A stretch of DNA of 64,000 bases from Trichomonas vaginalis G3 (lineage: Eukaryota; Parabasalia; Trichomonadida; Trichomonadidae), in the NCBI RefSeq assembly GCF_026262505.1, contig NC_067203.1, positions 5,332,001 to 5,396,000 of the forward strand, written 5' to 3'. Position numbers and translations under genes: made by a program. How positions within the stretch are numbered: position 1 is the first letter of the stretch; each line of letters opens with the position of its first letter. The notes below the pieces were generated by a model that worked only from the letters and a program-made list of their open reading frames with translations, searched no databases and was not told the origin of the DNA. Shown here in pieces: positions 30,873 through 41,964 of this stretch.

Positions 30873-31370
30873 TTTTATTTTTTAAATTTTTTTTCTTTCT
30901 TACTTTTTTTTCCCTTACTTACAAATTTGATAGTAACTTACCAAATCTCTCTATCATATAATAATAAATTAATCCATTTTTTGTTTCAAATCTGGCACTT
31001 TACATTTCTGATATGTAAACCTGTCACTTTTCACTTCACCTCACTGGGCAAGTTTGTGCCCCCCTCTGATTGAAGGGTTGGGGCGATGGGAACATGGGTG
31101 CAAGCTTCTTCCCATGTCATTTTACCTTCTTCAATCTGATTGGAAATACCAATTAGGTAAATTCGATCGACATACCCTTTGTAAGGATTCATTCTAATGA
31201 AGTACGTTAACAATCAAAATATTCTATAAGTGTCTAGTATGGAATTCAAAAGAATAAAGAAAATGGTAACGTAAATAAACGTATTATGAAAAAATTTATA
31301 ATTAAAATGAAAAAAAAGAAAAAAATAATAAGTAAAGTGACTGGAAATGAAAATTAAAATCAGTGTACAG
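30873..31370. other. Spacer inside the inverted arms with a 53-codon frame
   Basis: A minus-strand frame from the ATG at 31192 to 31031 encodes 53 residues, MNPYKGYVDRIYLIGISN onwards, including MTWEEACTHVPIAPTLQ. It reads more like real coding sequence than its surroundings (a locally less AT-rich patch) and is on the same strand as the integrase. It may be a remnant of the same element; not otherwise identified. The rest is T-rich spacer. Confidence 0.4.
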
Positions 31371-31727
31371 TTTTATTTTTTTCTCGCTGTGAAACGTATT
31401 CGGTCATTTTTTAAAAAATTAATTTTTTGTTAGAGATAAGAGCTAAAACTCGGTAAACAACTTCTTTATGTCTAGAAAATTCTATCTTGCCTTTTATTTT
31501 TTTCTCGCTGTGAAACGTATTCGGTCATTTTTTAAAAAATTAATTTTTTGTTAGAGATAAGAGCTAAAACTCGGTAAACAACTTCTTTATGTCTAGAAAA
31601 TTCTATCTTGCCTTTTATTTTTTTCTCGCTGTGAAACGTATTCGGTCATTTTTTTAAAAATTAATTTTTTGTTAGAGATAAGAGCTAAAACTTTGCAGAC
31701 AACTCCCCCATGTCTAGCAAATTTAAC
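31371..31727 (-). repeat. Tandem array of the 121-bp unit, inverted right arm (2.9 copies)
   Basis: Units start at 31371, 31492 and 31613 with TTTTATTTTTTTCTCGCTG, the complement of the left array at 25941-26592, period 121 bp. The outermost unit diverges after AGCTAAAACT (TTGCAGACAACTCCCCC), whereas inner units are almost identical to the left arm, as expected when inner copies are homogenised and the edge decays. Confidence 0.95.
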
Positions 31728-32820
31728 ATTCGTCTCCCATTTTTATATATTTGGTTTAGAATGTTCGAAAATGCGTAATATGGTCATTAATATTAATTGA
31801 AAAGAACCTTGAATTAATTCAATCTGATCTCACAAAATATTTTAAATTACAAACTTTGTAGTTTGAATAGATAATTAGTATTAAACTCAAATAACTAGTT
31901 TATTTTTGAATAAAAATTATTTGAATTTATTCAATTTTGTGAATTTTCCTTCAAAAATCAAGTTTAAATATCTTATTTGCCATATAATTATAAATACAAT
32001 GAAACATATTCGAAATTAAAAAGAATGACTTTTTCTGTTCTTTCAATCATTCAATTTGAATTTTGCAATATTGGATTTCTCATTAAATAGCTATTAAAAA
32101 CAACAAGCAATTTAACTTACATTCAAATTTATTTGTGTTATATTCAATCTTCTCAAAACTTATAATTTTCGGCTATAGCATGATTATATGCTATATAATA
32201 TAATAAACCTATAATAGTATCATTCTTTCAATTATTTGAAGAGAAAACCGAAAAAATCTATTTTCGGTCTATAACAGCCCCGAAATTTTATTCATCTTTC
32301 AATAAAAATTTTAAGATGCCATATTTTGCGCTATTAAGTATTATCATTACCTAGACATTCGGTAATATAATACATGAATCATCTTTTTTGATGAATCTGA
32401 ACAAATTTATTGCGAAATAATTTATTAACCATAAATCAACTTTATGTGCTAAAAGACATAATGTGTTTACATTTTAATGCTAAAATGCATTTGATTACAA
32501 TTCTAATTTTAGTTAATAGATCAAAACAAATATATATTCGTTCACTTGATAATGATCACTATGAAAAGCACCAACAATGACTTTAAAAGAGAGCTTGTCA
32601 TATTACAAACTTTAATAAGTATGGTGGTTTGAAATTAATCAAAATTATTTAGTATAGAGGAATGTAGTAAATGTCTTGATCATTTACATCGGATGAAATC
32701 AACTTTGGAATGTGTAATTTCTATTAGGAGCTATGAGTAATCACTTTGAAACTCAATTTTGATGCATGAAAAATAATTGTGAGAAAACCTTAAAGTGTAA
32801 TTAGCTGGCTAATAAATAAC
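31728..32820. other. Gene-free stretch upstream of the kinase
   Basis: AT-rich, no frame or repeat recognised; would hold the kinase promoter. Confidence 0.55.
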
Positions 32821-32991
32821 ATGTCAAAACTAATAAATAAAAATCATATATGCCACCCGCATTTGAGAGAAAAAGTGCCGTCCCGTTTCTCAGAAATGGA
32901 ATTGGCATTTCTCCCCTCTCCCCAGGCGCTTAAAATGAAAATAATTAGCACAAAAAAGAGGAGAGTTACACCATATATTCATTGTTCTAAA

Positions 32992-35874
32992 ATGAATAGT
33001 GCAATTCAAGCGATAAAAAACATTCTAAATATAATTTCTTCCTATGCGGATGATAAGCAATCATTTAACAGGGAAGAAGAGAAAGCTGCATCGACAATGA
33101 TGACAAAACTCGACGAATTTACCGAATTGTTATCGCAATGCCAACGAGAGGTTTGTATAACTTTCTTACTTTCAACTCCAATTTCAGCAACGAAAGAAGA
33201 AGTCAAACAATTCAGGCATTCTATGAAAGAATCTTTACTTGTTCTTGGGCTAACTCAAGCAGCAAATTATATGGAAATATCCGACTCCGATTTGACATCT
33301 CAAGATTTGGTCGATATGAAGCGAATTGGAATCGTACTTGAACAACTGTATAAGAAAAATCAAAAGGAAGCAGGAGATCGCATTGAAAAACGCTTTCAAT
33401 CTTTAGAAGAGCTTGGAGTCCATTATGATGCAGAAGAACTCGATAGTCTTACAATACCAGAAATTCCTGAAAGTCTTAAGCTTCTAATTAAACACGAAGA
33501 TTGTGTATTTGAAAAAACAATCGGAAGAGGACAATCAGGAACAGTTTATCTTGGACATTTTAAAGACTCAGACGACAACATAGCTATAAAAGTACTTTCA
33601 AAACAGACATTATCTCAAGCAGATGTTGAATCTTATCGAAGAGAGGTTTATTTTCTTACAATTCTATCGCATCCTAGTTTAACGAAGTTCTGTGGTTACA
33701 CTGAAGATGCTCCATTTTATATTTGTACGGAATTCATGAGTGGCGGATCTTTATATCACAAATTACGAAATAATCCAGAACAATTAAACCCAACAACACG
33801 CTCATTAATCGCTCTTACAGTTGCTCGTGGTTTAGAATACCTACATTCAAAGGGAGTCATTCATCGAGATCTAAAATCGCTAAATGTTCTACTAGATGAC
33901 AACAACAATGCTAAAATCTGTGATTTTGGCATGGTGAGAACTCGCGACAGTCGTCCAATGACCGGTATGATAGGCACAGTCCATTGGATGGCTCCAGAAG
34001 TCTTAATGTCAACACCTTTCTACGATGAACGTGTCGATGTATACAGTTTTGGCATTTTCCTATGGGAATTACTCACAGGACAGATGCCATATAAAGATAT
34101 GCAGGCAAATCAAATTATTAGAACGGTAACAGAGCTCGGTGAGAGGCCACCAATACCCGAGGACTGTCCACAACACCTTGCCAAGCTCATTACCAAATGT
34201 TGGAGCCAAGATCCCGAAGACAGACCGACAATGGCGAAAGTAGTTGCTGAATTACAAGATTCGAAGTACCATTTAGCCGGAACTGATGAAGCAGAATTCG
34301 CTCTAAAGGCCGGAATCGTTAGTTGCCATAAGACAAGCCTTAGTTTACCATACATTAGAAAAGAAACTCCAAAACCACGTCCGAAATCCCGCGAATCTCA
34401 AGTTATTTCGCCTGATCGAGCCATGCAATGCATGCACGGACCTCCTTCTGACTCCAGAAAGGAAGCTCTTATGTATTCTCTCCAAATGTGCGGAGATCAA
34501 GTAACTCTTTATAACTTTCTGGACCTAGGATTCACTAAAGCCTTATCCCTCATCTTAACTGAGCAGTCAGAGGACTCAGAAACAGTAATGACCTACCTTT
34601 TGACATGTCGTGAACCAAAAGTTTTCGATATAGAAGTTTTGAAAGCACTTTTATTGTATACATCATCAAAAAGTGACGTTTTTCGGAACAAAGCGTTAAG
34701 TGTTCTTCTTTCCGCCAGTCTTTTGAGATTCGAGTTCCTTAAGTCCGCGCCTTCCTTTGTCCAGCAGCTTCTTCAGTTCATTTATCTCCCGATGCCACCA
34801 CAATCTTCTGCAGCACTTTTGCAATTGGCCAATCGATTGATCAGATCGATATCCAATGCGCCAACAGGTCTGTGGGAGGTCCTTCTGTGGGCAAGATTAA
34901 ATCTCCCGCAGATGCTAACTCCTCTTGTTTTGCCTTGTATGATAGGAGCTGTAAAATTTGTGGAAGTCAGAAATGACATAAAAAGTGACAACTACAAAGA
35001 ATTGTCACAAACATTCAATGCGAATATTATGTTGTTCAAAGAGATCCTTAAATACGATGATACCTTTGAGAAGCTTATCCCTGCATTGATGTCTTGTTCC
35101 AAATCTAATGATATCTGCCTCAAATTCATCATCGAAAACTCAAAGGAAAATTCTTTGTTCGCGTATTCTGTTGTACAAAATTTACCTTTTAATTTCGATG
35201 TCTCAAAAATTGTGGCAGTTTACAAAAACCTCTTTTTGCATGACACGAAAAAAATTTCACAGATACAAGAGTTTTATTCAGTCATTGAATATTTGATGGT
35301 GAATAATGACATAAAATACGCCTGTGAAATTTTGAAAACTGTCAGAATTGAAGAGTCACTTTTTGTAAATACAAAATTACCGAAATTATTGAGTGAAGCG
35401 TTTTACAACTCCGATGATTTATTATGCACGAGTTTGATGCTCATTTACTACAATTGTTTGCAAAGATTTAGAGTTGAAGAATTCGTGAATTTGGATCAGA
35501 TTTTTTTATCGATTTTGTTCGGTAAAAGAACGGAGCTTCGAAAACCAGCTTTCCTCTGTGTAATTTCTGCTGCTGAATATATCAGTGATTTTGATTATTC
35601 GGCTATTCATCCTGTTGCTGCTTTTTATGTCCATTCTTCGTCCGAAATCATTGGAAATTCCGCAGCAAAGTTTATTTCGGAGAAGACAAAGGTTTGCGAT
35701 GATTATGATATCGATAAGACTCTTGAAGTGTTCATAGAGAACTACAAAGCGCCAAGTAAGAATGTAATTGTTGCTTGCGATTGTTTTGTTGAAATTTGTA
35801 AGCAAAAGAAGGTGAAAGATCAGAGTTTGCTCCAGAAATTGTCTCAGATGTATAATATGTTACATAGCTATTGA
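32992..35874 (+). CDS. TKL-family protein kinase with helical C-terminal region
   Basis: The open frame begins at an ATG at 32821, but the ATG at 32992 (MNSAIQAIKNILNIISSY) is the likelier start because family-like helical sequence begins there. Numbering from 32821: helical N-terminal domain about 58-215, similar in character to MLKL-type adaptor bundles; kinase domain about 228-480 with glycine loop GRGQSGTVYLG (235-245), Lys257 in IAIKV, HRDLKSLN (348-355), DFG (368-370) and APE (391-393). HRDLKSxN is typical of TKL kinases. All catalytic residues are present. Residues about 540-1017 are Leu-rich helices resembling HEAT/armadillo repeats. This architecture is hugely expanded in trichomonads; substrates are unknown. 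Cytosolic, no membrane segment. Confidence 0.92.
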   Translation: MNSAIQAIKNILNIISSYADDKQSFNREEEKAASTMMTKLDEFTELLSQCQREVCITFLLSTPISATKEEVKQFRHSMKESLLVLGLTQAANYMEISDSDLTSQDLVDMKRIGIVLEQLYKKNQKEAGDRIEKRFQSLEELGVHYDAEELDSLTIPEIPESLKLLIKHEDCVFEKTIGRGQSGTVYLGHFKDSDDNIAIKVLSKQTLSQADVESYRREVYFLTILSHPSLTKFCGYTEDAPFYICTEFMSGGSLYHKLRNNPEQLNPTTRSLIALTVARGLEYLHSKGVIHRDLKSLNVLLDDNNNAKICDFGMVRTRDSRPMTGMIGTVHWMAPEVLMSTPFYDERVDVYSFGIFLWELLTGQMPYKDMQANQIIRTVTELGERPPIPEDCPQHLAKLITKCWSQDPEDRPTMAKVVAELQDSKYHLAGTDEAEFALKAGIVSCHKTSLSLPYIRKETPKPRPKSRESQVISPDRAMQCMHGPPSDSRKEALMYSLQMCGDQVTLYNFLDLGFTKALSLILTEQSEDSETVMTYLLTCREPKVFDIEVLKALLLYTSSKSDVFRNKALSVLLSASLLRFEFLKSAPSFVQQLLQFIYLPMPPQSSAALLQLANRLIRSISNAPTGLWEVLLWARLNLPQMLTPLVLPCMIGAVKFVEVRNDIKSDNYKELSQTFNANIMLFKEILKYDDTFEKLIPALMSCSKSNDICLKFIIENSKENSLFAYSVVQNLPFNFDVSKIVAVYKNLFLHDTKKISQIQEFYSVIEYLMVNNDIKYACEILKTVRIEESLFVNTKLPKLLSEAFYNSDDLLCTSLMLIYYNCLQRFRVEEFVNLDQIFLSILFGKRTELRKPAFLCVISAAEYISDFDYSAIHPVAAFYVHSSSEIIGNSAAKFISEKTKVCDDYDIDKTLEVFIENYKAPSKNVIVACDCFVEICKQKKVKDQSLLQKLSQMYNMLHSY

Positions 35875-36289
35875 TCTCTGTTGCATTTTTGGAAAATTGT
35901 GACAGTGTGAAATATAAATAAAATTTTTTTATTTTTTCTTTGTTTGAAAAATGGTGACTATTTTTAAATTTAGATTTTTTAAATTCAGATACATAAATAA
36001 AAGAGATTCATGATGCAAATTCTATATAGCACTAATAAAACTTTTGGTAAAGCTAGAAGCAACGAAGTTATGAATTTATAATATTTTTGTTGTTGTTGTA
36101 CGATATTTACGTGTGATAAAAATGCTTGATTGAAATAATGACAATTAGTATTAGTCAATGCAATACAATTGTTCGATTGAAATCATGACAATATGAACAA
36201 TCAGGAATTCTAGTAATAATATATTGTAGTAATCAAAATTATATATGAACCTTAAATTCGGATCAATTTTTTTTCCTTTGTGATGTTAA
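35875..36289. other. Gene-free stretch
   Basis: AT-rich; a CTTGATTGAAAT/CGATTGAAATCATGACAAT partial duplication near 36125-36190, otherwise nothing. Confidence 0.5.
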
Positions 36290-37313
36290 AAAGCATCGGG
36301 GAATAAATATGGTATATATGAATATCATGCATCTCCAGGTGTTTATCAAATTGAATGTTGGGGTGCATCAGGTAGTGAAGACCGGAACAACGGTGGCCTT
36401 GGCGGTTACGTTTCCGGAGTAATCACTTTCAAACACTTCACCAAACTATTTATCTATGTTGGTGAACAAGGCCAAAGGAGTGGTACCAAACGTACATTCA
36501 ATGGTGGTGGAAGCTGTTCTCCTTATGATCCATCACAACCACAAAAAAATTATATATTTTGTCATTCAGGAGGCGGAGCTACAGATGTGCGTTTAATTAA
36601 CGAATCTGATATTGAAGGACTAAAATCTAGAATCATTGTTGCTGGAGCTGGTGGCGGAGTAACTTTGGATAGCTACATTGAAAATAGAAATAATAATATC
36701 TGGACGAGGAGGTCACGGCGGAAACATTTATGGCGGCGATGGAAGTAATTCGGTTCACGGCCGTTATAATGATCAATATACACCAGCTAAAGGCGGTAGC
36801 CAAATAAAAGGCGGCTCTCCAGGAATCACTATCCATCCTGAAATAAAAAACGGTGAAGATGGAATGTTTGGAATGGGCGGAAATAGTTCACAATCTCTTT
36901 TAGAACCCTCAGGAGGTGGCTCTGGCTATTTTGGAGGTGGAGGAGCATCCGTCGTATACGGAAAACACGGATCAGGTGCAGGAGGTTCTTCGTATGTGTC
37001 AGGATGTGATGGATGTGTTAGTGTTTCAAAAGACTATTCATTTGAAAATAATAATACATTCATTGGCCCTGTTCATTACTCAGGCCTTTCATTCAAGAAC
37101 ATTCGAATGCTATCAGGCAGCGAACAACTCCCATCTTTCAACGTATCAATGACGAACCAATATGTTACATACGAACAAGGTCATCTGGGTGATGGTGCTT
37201 TTAAAATCACTCTTCTTGAGCATTTCAGCATCTGTTCACTTAAACTGAATCTATATTGTTTCTCATATTTTCAATTTTTCTTATTAAATCTACCAAGCAT
37301 TTTCCTTTCTTAA
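36290..37313 (+). pseudogene. Glycine-rich surface protein, pseudogene
   Basis: The first frame (36290 to about 36740) reads YEYHASPGVYQIECWGASGSE and GGLGGYVSG, then SGGGATDVRL and RIIVAGAGGG. This is the trichomonad glycine-rich domain related to the Gly-rich part of ALK-type receptors. The family usually follows a signal peptide; here a TAA directly precedes the frame and no ATG is present, so the 5' end is missing. Near 36695 homology moves to another frame (SGRGGHGGNIYGGDG) that continues through SGGGSGYFGGGGASVVYG to a hydrophobic C-terminus at 37313, possibly a membrane anchor. Thus at least one frameshift plus a lost start: a dead copy of a variable surface-protein gene. Confidence 0.75.
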
Positions 37314-37858
37314 CTTATCATTATTTTAATCAGATATTTAATCAAATTTTATATCTGATTTTATAAAGTGAGCAAATAAAAAAAATTATTCGGAATAAAA
37401 AAAATAATAACTAAATTTTATAGACTTGGAGAACATTATGATTGGGTTAGTTGGCATAAATAGTTTGTAAGCAATTTCTGACATAGTTTATAGTGACTTA
37501 TTACAGAAAATGTGTTTTTGCATTCCTTTAGGGATGGAATTTTGAATGAATTCAAATTTCGATTTGCTTTATCGTTTCCATTTGAGTGTTTTGTGATTTT
37601 TAAAGTTAATATGAAAAGGAAAAGGCGATAAAAAATAGATTTTATTACTCGCCTCACATTTCACTTGATGGAGAATTCCTTTCAAATTTTGAAAAGTGTT
37701 TTCAATTTTGATTTTGAATGAGCTATCAAATTCCGAATTGATATTTTTAACTATATGGGGCTCGAGAAGTAGTAGGTATCAACTTCTTTCTCTCAAATAG
37801 CGGTTCTCCTCTCAAAAAATTTGGATACCAAACAACTTTTTTACTTCATTTCCAATCA
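37314..37858. other. Gene-free stretch
   Basis: AT-rich. TTCATTTCCAATCA lies directly before the next ATG and contains a TCATTT string like the trichomonad initiator; otherwise nothing recognised. Confidence 0.5.
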
Positions 37859-38808
37859 ATGATCAAAAACGTCACAGTTGCTGGTGGTGGTGTTTTAGGA
37901 AGCCAGATTTGCTATATGGCTGCATATTGGGGCTTCAACGTTACACATTGGCTTCGAAGTGAAGCATCCATCGAAAGGACAAAACCAAAGTTTGACGCAT
38001 TACGTGTTAATATCCGTAATGATCTAGAAGCAACCAAAAACTCACTGGAACAGATTCAAAACTCTATCCAAGAGGTTTAATTAGAGATTTCACCTCTCTC
38101 ACAATTGAAAAGGTTGATGAGTTGATTAAGCAATCTGAAGATGCATATAATTCAATCAAGTTCGAGCTTGATTTAGAGAAATCTCTTAAGGATTGTGATT
38201 TATTGATCGAAACCATTGCAGAAATTCCAGAAGACAAGATTGAATTCTACAAGAAGGTTGCTCTATTGCTTGAAGAGAAGACAATCATTGTTACGAATTC
38301 ATCAACATTACTTCCAAGCAAATTTGCTGAATTCACAGGAAGACCAGCTAAATTCTTAGCTCTTCATTTTGCAAACTCAATTTGGAAGAATAACACAGCT
38401 GAGATTATGGGTCATGAAGGAACAGATCAAAAATGCTATGATACAATTGTAGAATTCGCTGCACGGATGGGAATGATACCACTTAAGCTCAAGAAGGAGC
38501 AACCAGGATACATCTTGAACTCATTACTTGTTCCATTATTAACTTCAGCCCAAGTTTTATTTGCCAATGGTGTTGCTGATTTTGAAACCATTGATTTAAC
38601 ATGGCGCCTAGCAACTGGAGCTCCAATGGGCCCATTCAAAATACTTGATATTGTTGGGCTTGATACAGCTTACAATATTGTATCAATGAATCCACTATCA
38701 AAGGATCAAACAAGTGCTCACTACAAAGTCGTTCAGATTCTTAAGGAATATATTGATAATGGTAAGAAAGGAATTTCAACTGGCGAATGATTTTATAAAT
38801 ATTATTAA
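37859..38808 (+). pseudogene. 3-hydroxyacyl-CoA dehydrogenase-like gene, two lesions
   Basis: The first frame (ATG 37859) starts with a Rossmann NAD-binding motif, VTVAGGGVLGSQI (residues 5-17). It ends at a TAA at 38078-38080. From about 38070 the protein continues in another frame as PRGLIRDFTSLTIEKVDEL, then DCDLLIETIAEIPEDK and NSSTLLPSKFA (typical of 3HCDH), and the C-terminal helical domain (GAPMGPFKILDIVGLD). One base appears lost near 38068. The frame then stops at TGA 38788-38790 after ISTGE; the next codons, FYKYY and TAA (38791-38808), complete the expected TGEGFYKY ending, so the TGA stands for a lost Gly codon. The family oxidises 3-hydroxyacyl-CoA with NAD. Light damage suggests recent death or sequence errors. 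Confidence 0.8.
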
Positions 38809-40350
38809 ATTTACGGAAATTTAAAAGTTTATTTTATTACTGAATTAAAATTATTTCATTCTCTCAGCAGTCATAAAGAAATTAATGTGATACATATTCA
38901 TAAACAACTAATAAAGTCTGAATTTAGTTTCGCAAATAGGAAATCATTATATAAAGTACTCACAAAATCTAGATTGAGAGGCGGTCAATGACTTTTGAGG
39001 GGAAATTAACGCATGGAATTTAATATTATTTAGGTTGATATTCTTGCTTATTATTTCAGAAAAAAATCTTAAAAATTTCAATATGAAAATTGAAAGCAAT
39101 TCAAAAAAATTGCTAACATGTAAATTTTAATATCCTATGCATAATTTCATATTTTGAACATTTTTTATTTTTGTTTAAAACTTAAAATTTTGCGAATTTA
39201 ATATAATTTATAAAATATAATACGTATATATATTTAAAATACACTAAATTTAATTGTTAATTGACGTTTTTGGGAATGAATTTTATCAAAACATGCCTGA
39301 ATCCGAAAATTTGAAAGAACGAATTACACAATCATATATGTAGAATTCAAAATACAAACTTAAAGATTGTATACGTTTAAAATTATTCAGATTGTGTTTG
39401 ATTTCCACTCATTCTGTTTCTTTTGAACTCTAACACTAACATTTCATGATGATTACATGATCCATTTATACATGGTTGAATTGTTCCAGATTCTACCAGA
39501 AAATCAATCCAAATTTCTCAATGCATTCATGTTGATTGGACAAAATTTAAAATTTATCAGCCTGTTTCCAGAGAAACTCATATATTCCCTAATGAAATGT
39601 AATTTTTGCTACATTTATTTCAATCAAATTTCAAAAAATTGACTGCAGAGCTTGAAAAGGTGATGAATCATGTTGTCATTAGATGTACATATTAGATTTA
39701 CTATTTCCAAAAAAATGCTCAAATTTGAATAGTTTTTAGAAAATTTGGAATTACACTCCTTACATTATATATAATTAAATGTTTAAATTTTATTTATTTT
39801 TCCCTTTTAATTTTATAACGTGCTCTATCAAAACTAACCTCTCAATTGAAGGCCACAAAATCTAAGTAGTGAGGGTACACAAATTTTGTATGGAGTACGG
39901 TTCAATTTTTGAGAGCCTCACTACTTAGATTTTGTGACTACCTTAGTTTATAAAATCAAACAACCGAATATGCATTCTACTAATAATTAAATAGATGCTG
40001 TTAAAAGTACAATTTATTGTCCTTTCTGAGTTGCGATTGATGTCATCACATGATTCGAATAGAATAATCATGATATATGATCTTTTGAAGTGCAATAAAG
40101 CATCATTTATTGAATGATCGTCCATGTAATTCGGAACTTTTACGGATTATACGCAGCAGTATAGAAAAGTGCGTCACTTTTATGAATTTGCTATTCTGGA
40201 ATTCCGGCAATTTTTGGGAATACGCAGTTTTGAGAAACAATTGATACATCCTCATCAAAGGAAAGATTAAATGAAAAAAAATCAACACCTTTATTCTTTA
40301 CATTTCAAATTTTTTTTGAAACACGTTTTTCTTGAGAAAAAAAAATTGTA
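38809..40350. other. Gene-free stretch with one perfect hairpin
   Basis: AT-rich; no frame called. The hairpin at 39854-39936 is listed separately. Confidence 0.55.
39854..39936. repeat. 83-bp stem-loop with 21-bp perfect arms
   Basis: CACAAAATCTAAGTAGTGAGG (39854-39874, quoted here as its first 20 bases CACAAAATCTAAGTAGTGAG plus G) is exactly inverted at 39916-39936, around a 41-bp loop. AAGG also flanks the left arm and its complement CCTT the right arm. It could be a tiny MITE, a small-RNA precursor or a terminator-like structure for 38.8 kb transcription. Confidence 0.75.
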
Positions 40351-41964
40351 ATGAGCTCGATGCTCCCACCTATTCGGGGGAAATTCCACCCGAAAATGGG
40401 AGATGCAACGAGAAATCCGAGCTTTGTTTATCGGCGAAAGCGAAGCTATCAATGGTCTTGCCCTATTGCACCTAAATTAGAAGAAAGACCAAAATCTGCA
40501 AATATATCTGCGATGGGCTACAGAAAAAAACAACAGCCACCTCCAAATATAAACGATTTAACGAAATCTACATCAAATATAGACAGCGGACCCATTATTG
40601 ATACAGAAGTCGATAATGAATCTTTATATCAGTCAACAAAGATGGTTCGAACTCAAGTTAAGAATATAGCATACAACGTTAAATTAGATGACATTTCTAC
40701 ACTATCTTTTGATGAACAGTTTAGTCTAAAACTCAAATTTTGCACAAATATATATGATTTTGCAAACCCATATGAAGATGTAGGTCCAAAAGAACAGAAA
40801 ACGCGTGTCCTCTGCGAGCTAGTGCAATTTTTTGAACAATCAGCAGATTCCAAAAAACTCAGTCCAGAAGTTCAAGAATTGCTTATGAATATGATTAAAG
40901 CCAACATCATACGTCCAACACCATCCATTCCTCTCTCTCCTATTCTTCTTGATTTTGCTCTAGTGTTTGTAGAACCCGCTTGGCCACAATTATTTTATGT
41001 CTATCAACTACTCAACAGATTTATCTCACTCTACCCCGAGTCACCTCTCCTCAACATTGAATTCGCTCGAACGGCAATATATCTTACAAATTTACCAGAT
41101 AATAACGAACGTCTTCAATTATTGTCATTTCTTAGAGCATATTACGACAGCCATCAGAACAGCAAAGTCGATATTATCAAATGCATACAGAAAAAGCTCG
41201 TAGATCTACAAGATTTAGATTCTCCGCCGTTTTGTGTGATGCCATTACTTGTTTACTTATCACACATCTTCCAGCGATGCAACAAAAACCCTCCTGATGA
41301 GTTCTACACCGTCATCAGGTCCTCAGTGTTCCCTCTTGCCCTTAATAATTACTTACCATTATATCATCAATCGATGATCTCCCTTTTAACAGCTGTTTTA
41401 CCACAGGACAGCTCTCTCAATAGCGAGTTCCACCATTTCCTCGTAAGTTTCTGGCCAATAGGCAACGGCCAGAAACAGCCATGTTTCGTGGAATTCATTT
41501 TATTGACAATGTCGAAAATGTCACCGGCACAAGTCACAGAAGCCATCAAACCTACAATGAATATCTTCGAGCAGGTGGTGACGGGTGAACAGGTAAGTGC
41601 CGCACAGATGGTTTTCGACTTCTTGGCCAATAAATCTGAACAATGGGTAAACGACCACTCAAAAAGAGTGATTTTGTCACTTTTTGACAGAGTGAAGTTT
41701 GTTACTACAAACCATTGGTCTACGATTATGAGGGATAAGGCACAGAGCGCGTTGGCAGGGTTAGGGAAACTGGACAGGAAGTCCTTTCTCAAGGCGAAAA
41801 CAAGTAAAACGTCGGACCAAGTGAGGAAACAAACTGATGAAGAAAAAGCTGCGGCAAAGAAGTGGAGAAAGATTGCTAATGCGGCTCAGGATTATGATGG
41901 AGATATTAAACAAATGATGGACTTGATCATGAAGACATTTGTTCCGAAAAAGACTCTGTTCTGA
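40351..41964 (+). CDS. PP2A regulatory B subunit, B56 family
   Basis: A 537-residue protein from the ATG at 40351. Residues 1-95 are basic and Pro/Ser-rich, variable in the family. From about residue 120 the B56 (B-prime) HEAT-like superhelix appears: FSLKLKFCTNIYDFANPYEDVGPKEQKTRVLCELVQF corresponds to the family's KL..C...FDFSDP....KE.KR..L.EL, followed by NMIKANIIRP (like MF..NLFR) and a C-terminal KKWRKIANAAQ. B56 subunits direct the PP2A catalytic core to substrates through LxxIxE peptides. The gene is complete, with no break. Neighbouring genes are unrelated, so it is not in a functional cluster. Confidence 0.88.
   Translation: MSSMLPPIRGKFHPKMGDATRNPSFVYRRKRSYQWSCPIAPKLEERPKSANISAMGYRKKQQPPPNINDLTKSTSNIDSGPIIDTEVDNESLYQSTKMVRTQVKNIAYNVKLDDISTLSFDEQFSLKLKFCTNIYDFANPYEDVGPKEQKTRVLCELVQFFEQSADSKKLSPEVQELLMNMIKANIIRPTPSIPLSPILLDFALVFVEPAWPQLFYVYQLLNRFISLYPESPLLNIEFARTAIYLTNLPDNNERLQLLSFLRAYYDSHQNSKVDIIKCIQKKLVDLQDLDSPPFCVMPLLVYLSHIFQRCNKNPPDEFYTVIRSSVFPLALNNYLPLYHQSMISLLTAVLPQDSSLNSEFHHFLVSFWPIGNGQKQPCFVEFILLTMSKMSPAQVTEAIKPTMNIFEQVVTGEQVSAAQMVFDFLANKSEQWVNDHSKRVILSLFDRVKFVTTNHWSTIMRDKAQSALAGLGKLDRKSFLKAKTSKTSDQVRKQTDEEKAAAKKWRKIANAAQDYDGDIKQMMDLIMKTFVPKKTLF

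Noticed and set aside
36678-37313. Separate glycine-rich gene starting at 36678
   Set aside because: The start is TTG and the upstream frame encodes the first half of the same domain, so it is one broken gene.
38809-40350. Short frames at 39457-39642 and 39943-40288
   Set aside because: Random-looking, AT-driven compositions without homology.
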